Source of the DNA: an uncultured Erysipelotrichaceae bacterium
GTDB lineage: Bacteria > Bacillota_I > Bacilli_A > Erysipelotrichales > Erysipelotrichaceae
DNA: 62,824 bases
Assembly: GCA_947385085.1 (NCBI GenBank)
Contig: CANDJN010000009.1
Coordinates: 1 to 62,824 of the forward strand
Direction: 5' to 3'
Made by a program: the position numbers and the translations under genes
Notes under the pieces: model-generated
Database searches by the model: none
What the model saw: only the letters and a program-made list of their open reading frames with translations
What the model was told of the DNA's origin: nothing
Shown: positions 16,742 to 25,561 of the stretch, in pieces
Layout: each line of letters starts with the position of its first letter
Position numbering within the stretch: position 1 is the stretch's first letter

Positions 16742-18325
16742 TCACGATGGCTTTTGAAAGCGGTGAATGATCATTTCGGCACAGCGCAATCCATCAATGG
16801 CCGCCGATACGATACCGCCCGCATAGCCCGCTCCTTCTCCGCATGGATAAAAATTATCATATTGTGATGACGCTAAGCTCTTTGAATCGCGCAGAATGCG
16901 CAGCGGTGAGCTGGAACGCGTTTCCACACCGGTTAAGATGGCATCATTCATCAAAAAGCCGCTCATTTTATGATCAAAGGCGAGCAGTCCTTCCTCCAGT
17001 GCTTGATTTACAAAATCAGGAAAGAGCGGATGCAGATCGCACAAAGTGTAGCCGGGGCGAACGCTGGGAATGACAGTGCCCAATTGGGTCGAGGCTCGAT
17101 GTGCAATATAATCCTCCATGCGCTGAACCGGTGCCTGATAGCTGAAGCCACCTGCCAAAAAAGCCTTTTCTTCCAGTTCCTGTTGAAAGCGAATGCCATC
17201 CAGTAATTGCGTGCCGACATCTTCGGGGCGCACCTGAACCAATATCGCGCTGTTCGCATTCACACCGTCTCTGGCATATTCGCTCATGCCGTTTACAACC
17301 AACCCACCGGCCTGTGAGGAGCCGACAATCACTGAACCGCCCGGACACATACAAAAGGTATATACACCGCGACAATCCTTCGTCGTATGAGTCAGGCGAT
17401 ACGTCGCTGGCTTTAAGCGGGGATGAGGATAGGCATCCTTATACTGAGTGCGATTAACCCACGCTTGGGGATGTTCCACGCGCACACCAACCGCAAAGCC
17501 CTTTTGTTCCATGGCAATCCCTTGCGTGTTCATTAATGTAAAAATATCACGGGCGCTATGCCCGGTTGCTAAAATCAAAGCCTTACAGGGTATCCAGCCT
17601 CGCTTCGTTTTGATATGGGTAATCTTGTCCTGATCCTTGCGCAAATCAAGCAGCGGTTCGCCAAATGCAATCGTACCACCCAATTTTATGATTTCCTTTC
17701 GCAGGGATACCACCACATCACGCAACCGATCCGTTCCGATATGCGGCAATGCTTCATACAAAATTTCCTTCGGTGCACCGAAATGAACGAATTCCTCTAA
17801 AACCTTCCGTACTCGTGGATCCTTGGAGCGTGCGGTCAGCTTACCATCGGAAAACGTACCGGCACCGCCTTCCCCAAACTGCACGTTACATTCAGGATCG
17901 AGCTGGCCACATTCCCAAAACACTGTCGTTTTTTTCACCCGGCTTGCCATTTCCTCCCCACGCTCCAACACAAGCGGTTGATACCCCATTTGCGCCAACA
18001 ACAGTGCCGCAAACATTCCTGCCGGGCCAAAGCCTGCGACAATGATTTCACCGGGCCCATCCAAAGTACCGCAAATCGGGTTGATATACGCTTCTTCCCT
18101 GGTTTTTTCCACCCCGCTCTTACGCAAGCACTTCTGCTCATTGCGAACCGCTACATCCACTATATAAGAAAAACAGATTTTTCCTTTACGGGCATCAATG
18201 CTTTCCTTGTAAATGCGACACGTTAAAATATCCGTGACCGGGATATGAAGCTGGCGGGCACATTTTTCCTTTAACAGTGATATTGGTTCATCCAAAGTAA
18301 GTTTTACTTGATGTAAGCGTATCAT
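16742..18325 (-). CDS. FAD-dependent oxidoreductase (COG2509-like)
   Basis: 527 aa. An N-terminal region of about 85 residues is followed by a dinucleotide-binding motif VAGFGPAGMFAALLLAQMG with E after the second strand. Further on are FGEGGAGTFSDGKLT and LILATGHSARDIF, and a C-terminal FAD contact GEGAGYAGGIVSAAIDG. This matches the family annotated as uncharacterised FAD-dependent dehydrogenases. Substrate is unknown. It is the last gene of the envelope operon starting at murF and lies 5 bases from the unknown gene upstream, so it may have a wall-linked or house-keeping redox role. AAGGGAT precedes the ATG. Confidence 0.85.
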   Translation of the reverse strand: MIRLHQVKLTLDEPISLLKEKCARQLHIPVTDILTCRIYKESIDARKGKICFSYIVDVAVRNEQKCLRKSGVEKTREEAYINPICGTLDGPGEIIVAGFGPAGMFAALLLAQMGYQPLVLERGEEMASRVKKTTVFWECGQLDPECNVQFGEGGAGTFSDGKLTARSKDPRVRKVLEEFVHFGAPKEILYEALPHIGTDRLRDVVVSLRKEIIKLGGTIAFGEPLLDLRKDQDKITHIKTKRGWIPCKALILATGHSARDIFTLMNTQGIAMEQKGFAVGVRVEHPQAWVNRTQYKDAYPHPRLKPATYRLTHTTKDCRGVYTFCMCPGGSVIVGSSQAGGLVVNGMSEYARDGVNANSAILVQVRPEDVGTQLLDGIRFQQELEEKAFLAGGFSYQAPVQRMEDYIAHRASTQLGTVIPSVRPGYTLCDLHPLFPDFVNQALEEGLLAFDHKMSGFLMNDAILTGVETRSSSPLRILRDSKSLASSQYDNFYPCGEGAGYAGGIVSAAIDGLRCAEMIIHRFQKPS

Positions 18326-18330
18326 ATCCC

Positions 18331-19278
18331 TTAAGACTCCTCATCCTTTTGACAATGCCCCTTGCGATAAATATCGGGAAGTGCCGCAATGGCATTCGCC
18401 AATTTCTTCATTGACTCTGCCGGATCAAAGACCCGCTGTATTGTTTCCGTATATGTAAAATCCTTATCATGATACTGATATGTATCAATGAGCTCCTCCA
18501 AAATTGTATGAATGAGCTTGCGGCTAAACACCGTTCTTAAATATCTTGTCAGTTCCTTTAGTTCAGGAAGCTGCTTGGCAAAATAGCGATCCTTATGCTT
18601 TCTTAACTGCGCTTCACTGAAATCATCATAATAATACTGCGGATAGCTGCGAATTCCCTGATATGTGGAAATAAAATCCAAGCCGCGCAACATGATGAAT
18701 GCAATCGCATCACCATGCTGGCGCACCTGAAAGCCATGAAGCGTACCGCGCAAAGTCAAGCGCCATGTAATGGACGCATACAGGCGGTGGGGATCCATAT
18801 CCACCCCATAATCTTCTAACATTTCTGCGCATTGATGTACTTCCAACAGACCATACGTATGAAATAGCCCCAACAACAGCTCATCCATTTTCTGCATCAT
18901 CGCCACCAAGGAGTCAAAGTGACGAGCACGGCTTACCTTTTGGGCAAAATCCATTGCTTCCTCACAGATGCGATACCAGCCATGTTCTTCATCGCTGTCC
19001 AATGCCGGAATTTCCTCAATGATGTTCAGCTCCAGCAGTTGTTCCACCGGATAATAACAATAAGTCAAGGGACGATCGGGATGGCGTATCAGCCGTTTGA
19101 TTGTCTTATAGGCATCCTTATCAATTAAATAAAAAATACTGCGTTTCTTGCCATGAAGTAATTGATGCTCCAGCTGCTCCCGTTCCATTCCTTGAATGCG
19201 ATCAAAGCCATACAGATAACCACATAAATCCGCCACTTCAAGATCGGACAACGCCGCTATTTGATTTTTCCAGCTCAT
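18331..19278 (-). CDS. Conserved-looking protein of unknown function
   Basis: 315 aa, soluble, mostly helical by composition and rich in Leu, Tyr, His and Glu. There is no signal peptide, membrane segment or motif I can name. It opens SWKNQIAALSDLEVADLCGYLYGFDRI and has a His/Tyr-rich centre. The frame is intact, codon use is like its neighbours, and it starts one base after the acyltransferase stop and ends 5 bases before the FAD gene. It is therefore a real gene of the envelope operon, but I cannot assign a function. Confidence 0.7.
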   Translation of the reverse strand: MSWKNQIAALSDLEVADLCGYLYGFDRIQGMEREQLEHQLLHGKKRSIFYLIDKDAYKTIKRLIRHPDRPLTYCYYPVEQLLELNIIEEIPALDSDEEHGWYRICEEAMDFAQKVSRARHFDSLVAMMQKMDELLLGLFHTYGLLEVHQCAEMLEDYGVDMDPHRLYASITWRLTLRGTLHGFQVRQHGDAIAFIMLRGLDFISTYQGIRSYPQYYYDDFSEAQLRKHKDRYFAKQLPELKELTRYLRTVFSRKLIHTILEELIDTYQYHDKDFTYTETIQRVFDPAESMKKLANAIAALPDIYRKGHCQKDEES

Positions 19279-19279
19279 A

Positions 19280-20308
19280 CTACATCAAAGCCTTGCATAG
19301 CTTGAAACGCTTCGCCATTTTGAGCACCGCCACGGAAAATATGTAGGAACAAAGAATGCTTAACAGATAGACCCATAAATGCGCAGTGGGAAAGATATGT
19401 AGCCACAATACGACAAAATAGATGTGGCTGAGATAAATAAGCAGAGACTGACGGCGCATCCCCTCAAGCAGTGAGTTGGAGGAAAAGGAAAATTGAATCA
19501 GGAACATGAATAAGAAAAACACCGTCGGCACTAGCATGACATACATACTTGTTAAATCATTCATGATTCCTACATGACGCAGTGCCAATGCTTCTCCTAC
19601 ATAAATCGTAAAGCAAACGATGAATGCCACAGCGGAATGCATTTTATAGCGTCCACTGCGAAATTCATCGACGTAAATACCCAAAGTTAAAAAGATCGGG
19701 GCGAAAAAGAAACCGTTGCGGGTCGTAACCAATGCACTTTCATAAAGGGATACCAGTGAACCGATAATCGAAACATCCATTAACAATGCCCCATATACAT
19801 TGACAAGCATGCCGATCATATACAGCGTAAGTGTAACGATAAACATAGCGCGTCTGCTCCAGTTTGTATACATCCAATATACCAAAGGTACCCCCCATAA
19901 CAGCGCACTCAAGAACCATAAATGATAATACGTGCCGTTGAATAAGAAATCCCGCAATAAGCGAAGCAGGCTCATATAAGTAAAGCCGCCCTGGATCCAG
20001 GAGCTTGCCAGCAATGGTAAATATATCAGACTCCAGACAATATAAATGCGCGCAATGCGCTTCCAATAGCGCTTAAGCTGATAAAGATTTTGTTCATCAC
20101 GCCATCCTGACGCGGCGTCGATTTTACGAAAAAACAGCCAGCCGCTCGCCGTAAAGAAAAACGGCACTGCCAGTCGCGCAATGATTTGTACGTATACGAA
20201 ATTTAAGGTCTCACTCACTTCAACAAATGGGGCGCAGTGGATGGCGATTACCAGCAACGCACTGATAAATTTAGCTATATCCAGCATCCCATATGATTTC
20301 TTTTCCAT
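19280..20308 (-). CDS. Acyltransferase-3 family membrane protein resembling the VanT membrane domain
   Basis: 342 aa from the ATG at 20308 (GGAGGGGATATT upstream). About ten membrane segments. The N-terminus MLDIAKFISALLVIAIHCAPF and the segment ARLAVPFFFTASGWLFFRK match the acyltransferase-3 fold, with the usual early His. VanT serine racemases of vanC/vanE/vanG operons carry this same kind of domain fused before the racemase, where it is thought to take up L-serine. Here it is a separate gene 23 bases after the racemase. It could be a split VanT transporter half or a true O-acyltransferase of the wall; the context favours the first but does not prove it. Confidence 0.7.
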   Translation of the reverse strand: MEKKSYGMLDIAKFISALLVIAIHCAPFVEVSETLNFVYVQIIARLAVPFFFTASGWLFFRKIDAASGWRDEQNLYQLKRYWKRIARIYIVWSLIYLPLLASSWIQGGFTYMSLLRLLRDFLFNGTYYHLWFLSALLWGVPLVYWMYTNWSRRAMFIVTLTLYMIGMLVNVYGALLMDVSIIGSLVSLYESALVTTRNGFFFAPIFLTLGIYVDEFRSGRYKMHSAVAFIVCFTIYVGEALALRHVGIMNDLTSMYVMLVPTVFFLFMFLIQFSFSSNSLLEGMRRQSLLIYLSHIYFVVLWLHIFPTAHLWVYLLSILCSYIFSVAVLKMAKRFKLCKALM

Positions 20309-20331
20309 AATATCCCCTCCAAACGGAATTC

Positions 20332-21483
20332 TCAGCGATAAATGCGTTTCACCCGATGGGATAAGCGACAAAGCGTTTCATTATTAATCGTATGACAGAC
20401 GCGTGATAATTCATCCACCGGCAAAAGAGTCTTGTGATCATATCCGAACAATACCACTTCATCGCCTTCCTTCACACCGTCGATATGACTGATATCAACC
20501 ATCATCTGATCCATACAGATATTGCCGATGATCTTGGCGCGCTGTTCATGAATTAATACTGCTTTTCCTTGATTGGATGCGATACGCGGATATCCATCCG
20601 CATAGCCGCAGCTTACCGTTGCGATGCGCATCGGCTTTGATGATTGAAAATGTCTGCCATAACTCACGCTGCTTCTGGCTGGTATTTCTTTTACATAAGC
20701 AACTCGTGCCTTCCATGTCATAATTGGATGAAAATCGGGATGGCGCAGCGTCTCCAAGTGATCATCGCTTGTCACCCCCAGATGCAATAAGCCCGGACGT
20801 ACATAATCATAATGCAGATCGGGATAATTGATAATACCATAGCTGTTTTGTAGATGCGTCAAGCCTGGATTGATACCATCCGCCTTTAATTCTGCCAATA
20901 ATGCATCAAAGCAGCGAATCTGTTCAGCGGTAAAAGCCACATCCGCAGCTTTTTGGCATTCATCGCTAACAGAAAAATGAGAAAAGATGCCGTCGATGTG
21001 AAGGTTAGGCAAATGATACATCGCCTTTACCGCATCACTGTCCCAACGATCCTTCTTGCATTGAATTCCCAAACGGCACATTCCCGTATCCACCTTGATA
21101 TGCGCATGAATCGTTACTTCATGCGCTTTTGCATAGGCGGACAATTCATATCCATAGGACTTAGAAATGATCGTCTGAATGATCTGTCGTTCATGAAGAT
21201 ATTGAAACTGCGTCGGTATTGTATAGCCAAGAATCAATATCGGTTCAACGATTCCCGCATTGCGCAAGTGCAGTGCTTCCTCCATGCTTGCCACGCCGAA
21301 ATAATCAACGCCGCAGCGAACCAGCTCCCTGGTGATTTCAATATCGCCGTGACCATACGCATTCGCCTTCACAATCCCCATGATTTTCGTCGCAGCGGGA
21401 ATCATTTTTTGAATTTCCGCTACGTTATGATGAACCGCTGCCAGATCAACTTCCGCCCAGCAGCGCCCCTGTATTTCTTCCAT
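20332..21483 (-). CDS. PLP-dependent alanine/serine racemase, VanT-like
   Basis: 383 aa from the ATG at 21483 (GGGGAAGGTGAAGG upstream). PLP lysine in GIVKANAYGHG. Segments ILILGYTIPTQF and LTHLQNSYGIINYP resemble the racemase half of VanT more than housekeeping Alr. The C-terminal block TINNETLCRLSHRV aligns with the Geobacillus Alr block ending TISYRV; the catalytic tyrosine (Tyr354 there) is His here. In VanT this position is also not Tyr, a change linked to accepting serine. It lies directly after the ligase gene. Alanine racemase is the safe call; serine/alanine racemase is my inference. Confidence 0.8.
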   Translation of the reverse strand: MEEIQGRCWAEVDLAAVHHNVAEIQKMIPAATKIMGIVKANAYGHGDIEITRELVRCGVDYFGVASMEEALHLRNAGIVEPILILGYTIPTQFQYLHERQIIQTIISKSYGYELSAYAKAHEVTIHAHIKVDTGMCRLGIQCKKDRWDSDAVKAMYHLPNLHIDGIFSHFSVSDECQKAADVAFTAEQIRCFDALLAELKADGINPGLTHLQNSYGIINYPDLHYDYVRPGLLHLGVTSDDHLETLRHPDFHPIMTWKARVAYVKEIPARSSVSYGRHFQSSKPMRIATVSCGYADGYPRIASNQGKAVLIHEQRAKIIGNICMDQMMVDISHIDGVKEGDEVVLFGYDHKTLLPVDELSRVCHTINNETLCRLSHRVKRIYR

Positions 21484-21499
21484 ACCTTCACCTTCCCCT

Positions 21500-22573
21500 T
21501 TATTGTATGTCACAATTCATCGCCAAATCCACTAAATGATCAATCAATTCGGGAAAGGCAATCCCTACCTCTTTCATCATCGTCGGATAACGGCTGGTCG
21601 CCGTAAATCCCGGTATCGTATTCAACTCGTTAAATACAAGCGTTCCCTGCTTTGTCACAAACATGTCCACCCTCGTCATACCCCTACAATTCATCGCCCG
21701 ATAGGCACGCTTGGCTAATTCACGAGCTTGGTCAAACAGCTCCTTGGAAATACGGGCAGGACAGTAAATGGCTGAATTGACCATTTCATATTTTCCTTCA
21801 TAGTCAAAAAATTCCTCGCCGGTTTCAATTTCATCGACACTGCCGACGAACAGCTCATGATTGCCCATGACAGCGCATCCGATCTCAAAGCCTTCAATCG
21901 TCGCTTCCAAGATTACCTTGCCCTTACCGTCATGATAAAACGCATCTCGTAAATCGCGTTCAAATTCTTCAAAGCTGTGTACCTTATGCACGCCAAAGCT
22001 GCTTCCGGCATTACATGGTTTGATGAAAAACGGCACGCCAAGTTTCTGCTTCGCTTCCTCGTATAATTCGCCTGATTCCCTCATCGTATCCTCATAAACT
22101 GCCATATACGTGGCACAGGGAATATCAGCGCGCTCACATATAATGTGCGTCATTTCCTTATCCATACAGATGGCCGAGCTAAGCGTTGAGCAGCCGACAT
22201 AAGGAATTCCCGCCAGCGCAAACAATCCCTGTATCGTACCATCTTCACCGTTTTTACCATGAAGAATCGGGAAAACGCAATCAATTTCACAGCGTTCATA
22301 GTGACCATCCTCGTGCAACACCAACAGCCCCTCTTTATGTGAACACGATAAGACTACTGCTTGATTATCGGCATGATCCATCCAATGATCGTGTTCCAAA
22401 TCATCAATACTGCCTTGATAGCGCAGCCATTTCCCCGCTGGAGTGATACCGATTAGTACCAGCTCATAACGATCGCGATGAATTTGGCGCAATACCGAAG
22501 CGGTACTGTGCAGCGATACGGGATATTCACTTGATTTACCCCCGAAGATAATTGCCAATTTGATTTTTTTCAT
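21500..22573 (-). CDS. D-Ala--D-Ala / D-Ala--D-Ser ligase (VanG-like)
   Basis: 357 aa ATP-grasp ligase from the ATG at 22573 (AGAGG upstream). It has IIFGGKSSEYPVSLHSTASVL, FPILHGKNGEDGTIQGLF, IKPCNAGSSFGV and FNELNTIPGFT. The substrate loop reads FFDYEGKY where standard D-Ala-D-Ala ligases have FYDY-x-x-KY; VanC/E/G-type D-Ser ligases have Phe at this place. General resemblance to VanG is strong over the whole length, including LSSAICMDK and CPARI. It makes the dipeptide that MurF, encoded 10 bases upstream, adds to UDP-MurNAc-tripeptide. D-Ser specificity is inference from the loop and the VanT-like neighbours. Confidence 0.82.
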   Translation of the reverse strand: MKKIKLAIIFGGKSSEYPVSLHSTASVLRQIHRDRYELVLIGITPAGKWLRYQGSIDDLEHDHWMDHADNQAVVLSCSHKEGLLVLHEDGHYERCEIDCVFPILHGKNGEDGTIQGLFALAGIPYVGCSTLSSAICMDKEMTHIICERADIPCATYMAVYEDTMRESGELYEEAKQKLGVPFFIKPCNAGSSFGVHKVHSFEEFERDLRDAFYHDGKGKVILEATIEGFEIGCAVMGNHELFVGSVDEIETGEEFFDYEGKYEMVNSAIYCPARISKELFDQARELAKRAYRAMNCRGMTRVDMFVTKQGTLVFNELNTIPGFTATSRYPTMMKEVGIAFPELIDHLVDLAMNCDIQ

Positions 22574-22583
22574 TTCTATACCT

Positions 22584-23978
22584 CTATCTTTTACGATTGT
22601 CTTCACATAACGCAGCCACAATGTCATCCATTTGCATACTGTGACTGCCCTTTATCAACATCATACAGCGTTTTTTGCGATAAGGCTTCAAATAGCGTAC
22701 CAGCTGTTCCTTTGTCTCAAAATGACGAATGCGCACATGACGATCGCATTCCTGCAAAGCGCCCTGGGTGATAAAGGCTCCCATAGTACCATAGGTAAGC
22801 ACCTCATCCAAATCGTATTTTGCCAGCTGCTTGCCCAGCTGAAAATGAATCATATCACTGTCCGCTCCCAGATCCAGCATATCGGATAACACGGCAATTT
22901 TATATGGCACATCAAAGACGGCCAGCGTATCCAATGCCGCGATACAGCTTTGCGGATTCGATTTATAGGAATCATTTAAAATCCATGCATTATGTATGGA
23001 AATCAATTCATTGCGCATTCCGGTTTTCTCAATGTGATGTAAGCCATTCTGAATCTCTTCATCGCTGAGATTCCATTCACGGGCGCATAAAAGTGCTCCC
23101 ATCGCATTGAGCGCCTGATGCCTTCCCAATAAATTCACGCTGAAATGAAATTCCTCATCATTGACGCTAAAGGTAATGCCGGAGGTACTTTGTACAACAT
23201 GAGTTAAAACCATGTCGTTGTGCTTTCCTTCCCCGAATGTCTTAATCCTGATATGACCGTTTAACGCCTTGCGCGTTATCGCATCGTGCAGTAAGCGCTG
23301 ATCGCCGTTATAAATTAATGTGCCGTGTTCCGATAAGCCTTCGCTGATCTCTGCCTTTGCCGCGGCGATATTGGCTAAAGAACCGAGATTTTCCAAATGG
23401 GCAATGCCCACATTAGTGATAATAGCGATATCCGGCTTTACCATATGGCTTAAAAAAGCCAGCTCGCCGCGATTTTCCATTCCCATTTCCACAACTGCCA
23501 CTTCGGTTTGTTCACTCATTGAAAGCAGTGTCAGCGGTACGCCGATTTCATTGTTATAATTACCTAATGTTTTCTGCGTCCGATATTTCTGTGAAAGCAT
23601 CCCTGCCAAAATATCCTTTGTGCTCGTCTTGCCATTACTGCCGGTGATGCCGACGACTCGCATGGATAACTGCCCACGATAGGCAGCCGCCAACTGTTGT
23701 AGACCAATGGTCGTATCCTCCACCAGAATCACCGTGATGTCCTTAGGGGGATTGGGCTCATCACGATTCCACAATGTCGCTGCCGCGCCATTGGCAATTG
23801 CCTCTTTAATATACAGATGTCCATTGTTGCGGACTCCCTTAATCGGAATATATAAATTACCTTCCACGACCTTGCGCGAATCAATTGATACGCCCGCAAT
23901 TCGCTTCTGAATATCATCGTTTTCAATATAATCGGCATCTAACATGGTAATGATGCTTTCGATTGAACGAACTATCAT
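22584..23978 (-). CDS. murF: UDP-MurNAc-tripeptide--D-alanyl-D-alanine ligase
   Basis: 464 aa Mur ligase. The N-terminal UDP-binding domain has GVSIDSRKVVEGNLYIPIKG. The ATP loop is GITGSNGKTSTKDIL, followed by TLGNYNNEIGVPLTLL and EMGMENRGEL. The C-terminal domain contains ILNDSYKSNPQS and AVLSDMLDLG, typical of MurF. It adds the terminal dipeptide to the muramyl tripeptide in the cytosol. First gene of the operon murF, ligase, racemase, acyltransferase, unknown, FAD protein. TATAAT lies in the 50 bases upstream, and GAGGG precedes the ATG. Confidence 0.93.
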   Translation of the reverse strand: MIVRSIESIITMLDADYIENDDIQKRIAGVSIDSRKVVEGNLYIPIKGVRNNGHLYIKEAIANGAAATLWNRDEPNPPKDITVILVEDTTIGLQQLAAAYRGQLSMRVVGITGSNGKTSTKDILAGMLSQKYRTQKTLGNYNNEIGVPLTLLSMSEQTEVAVVEMGMENRGELAFLSHMVKPDIAIITNVGIAHLENLGSLANIAAAKAEISEGLSEHGTLIYNGDQRLLHDAITRKALNGHIRIKTFGEGKHNDMVLTHVVQSTSGITFSVNDEEFHFSVNLLGRHQALNAMGALLCAREWNLSDEEIQNGLHHIEKTGMRNELISIHNAWILNDSYKSNPQSCIAALDTLAVFDVPYKIAVLSDMLDLGADSDMIHFQLGKQLAKYDLDEVLTYGTMGAFITQGALQECDRHVRIRHFETKEQLVRYLKPYRKKRCMMLIKGSHSMQMDDIVAALCEDNRKR

Positions 23979-24088
23979 GGTTTACACCCTCTCATTCATC
24001 GCATTTCCTATTTATTATAGCACATCTTTGCCGTTTTTTTTCATCATTTACCATAGAACTCGCTTATTTATCGTTTGGTAAAATCTTC

Positions 24089-24119
24089 AAAAACGGGAAG
24101 ATCACATGATCTTGCCCGC
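24089..24119 (-). terminator. Terminator of the lipoprotein deacetylase gene
   Basis: A near-perfect stem on the minus strand (CGGG-AAGATCA with its complement, 24094-24119) ends in TTTTT. It overlaps the gene's final codons. Confidence 0.9.
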
Positions 24120-25430
24120 ATCATTTTTACCATATTCATACAATTCCGATACCGTCACAAGCTGAAATCCCATCTCCTGAAGCTTAGGCACCAGTATGAT
24201 CGCTGCCTCGGCACTGGACGCATACAGATCGTGCATCAAAATGATATCGCCATCCTTCACATCCTTAATGACCTTATTCACAATCACTTCCGCATTTTTG
24301 GAATGCCAATCCTCCGTATCAATCGTCCATGTCACAATCTTTTTTCCTTGCGCACATTCCATCACCGCATCATTCTTTGATCCATATGGAGGACGAATCA
24401 CGCTGGGATAAGTACTGGTCACATCGTGAATGGATTCCTGTGTCGCAACAATCTCCTCCTCGATATTCTCCTTGGACAAAGTCGTTAGCTGCTTGTGCGA
24501 AAACGTGTGATTGCCGATTTCATTCCCCTCCAAGACCATCCGCTGTAACAGATCCGGGCAATCATCGGCACGTGAGCCAAGCACAAAAAAGGTCGCAGAG
24601 GCTTGGTTCTCCTTTAAGCAGTCAAGAATCGCCTCAGTGTATTTACGGGTGGGTCCATCATCAAAGGTCAATGCCACCATTGGTTGATTGGGATCAATAT
24701 TTTTGATCGGTTCATTCAACACATCCTGGTATGGCACAAAAACCGCTGTTTCTTCTTTTTCCATATCGATGTAATCTGCCAAATCTTCATAGGGTACCTC
24801 CCAGCTGACGCCATAATCAAATAGCGTACCTGACGGAAAATAAAACACCAACGCATCTTTTCGTAACACAAACAATTCATAATTATGCGCTGAAGGAGCG
24901 ATATGAACCGCAAACTGTCGTGTATAGCACTCATCAGGATAATGATTTTGAAAATATTTTTTTGCCATATCGCTTAATAAATTCAGCGCTTCTTCACTCA
25001 TCACATCCTGCAAAGACAAAAGGCAATCCTTTTGATTATCGTACAAGATCGTTTCGATTTGTTCCTGAGGCTGTGATGTACTGGAAAATACATCAAGCTT
25101 GATTGAAATATAGCGATCATCCTTAATATAGGATTGATAATCAATGTTCAACTCAGGCAATTGTGGTGTAGACGCATGCTTGTATTCCTGTTCAAAGCGC
25201 TGGCGATGATAGGCAATGCGCGCCTGTATTTCCTCATTTAACACTGTTTTTTGACTCTTTGGATATGTGATATTAATCAAGTGCTGATCATGATAATTCT
25301 GTTCATGAACACTCTCGCCATATTCATGATGTACGCTATTGATTGAGGGGATCAGCGATGCACTTTGACTACAGCCGCAGCACCAACAAAAAAGCAAACA
25401 AGCACACAGCTTCGATAGTTTCACTTTCAT
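24102..25430 (-). CDS. Peptidoglycan/polysaccharide deacetylase, probable lipoprotein (PdaC-like)
   Basis: 442 aa. A short hydrophobic N-terminus ends in a Cys-rich lipobox-like site (CCGCSQS), so lipid anchoring is likely. Residues 30-225 resemble the DUF4163/DUF3298 pair found in PdaC and RsiV. Residues 240-430 are the NodB domain with all motifs: TFDDGP, HTFSHKQL (H-x4-H metal site), RPPYG, DTEDW and ILMHD. It is a secreted metal-dependent deacetylase for a wall glycan. This TFDDGP enzyme is complementary to the TFDEGG enzyme at 15306-16628. It stands alone between murF and typA. Confidence 0.87.
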   Translation of the reverse strand: MKVKLSKLCACLLFCWCCGCSQSASLIPSINSVHHEYGESVHEQNYHDQHLINITYPKSQKTVLNEEIQARIAYHRQRFEQEYKHASTPQLPELNIDYQSYIKDDRYISIKLDVFSSTSQPQEQIETILYDNQKDCLLSLQDVMSEEALNLLSDMAKKYFQNHYPDECYTRQFAVHIAPSAHNYELFVLRKDALVFYFPSGTLFDYGVSWEVPYEDLADYIDMEKEETAVFVPYQDVLNEPIKNIDPNQPMVALTFDDGPTRKYTEAILDCLKENQASATFFVLGSRADDCPDLLQRMVLEGNEIGNHTFSHKQLTTLSKENIEEEIVATQESIHDVTSTYPSVIRPPYGSKNDAVMECAQGKKIVTWTIDTEDWHSKNAEVIVNKVIKDVKDGDIILMHDLYASSAEAAIILVPKLQEMGFQLVTVSELYEYGKNDAGKIM

Positions 25431-25500
25431 GGAATCACCTTATTTTCTTTCTAGTATAATGAAGCAGCGATGAAAAACATTCACAAACCGGCAAAAAAAT

Positions 25501-25529
25501 TTGTATTTATCGCCATTTCGTTATATCAT
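25501..25529 (+). promoter_or_regulatory. typA promoter
   Basis: TTGTAT (25501-25506), 17 bases, TATCAT (25524-25529). It is followed by a short leader and AGGAATG before the typA ATG. Confidence 0.6.
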
Positions 25530-25561
25530 ATAGGTTGTTTATGATAAGGCAGGAATGAAGA

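Noticed and set aside
16629..16745. 39-residue extension of the Ig-domain deacetylase
   Set aside because: It crosses the terminator hairpin of the upstream operon and the gene's own leader; MSKK at 16628 has a good ribosome-binding site and leads straight into the membrane anchor.
20953..21606. Plus-strand 217-codon frame opposite the racemase
   Set aside because: No ribosome-binding site or promoter; the opposite strand is a clear enzyme gene.
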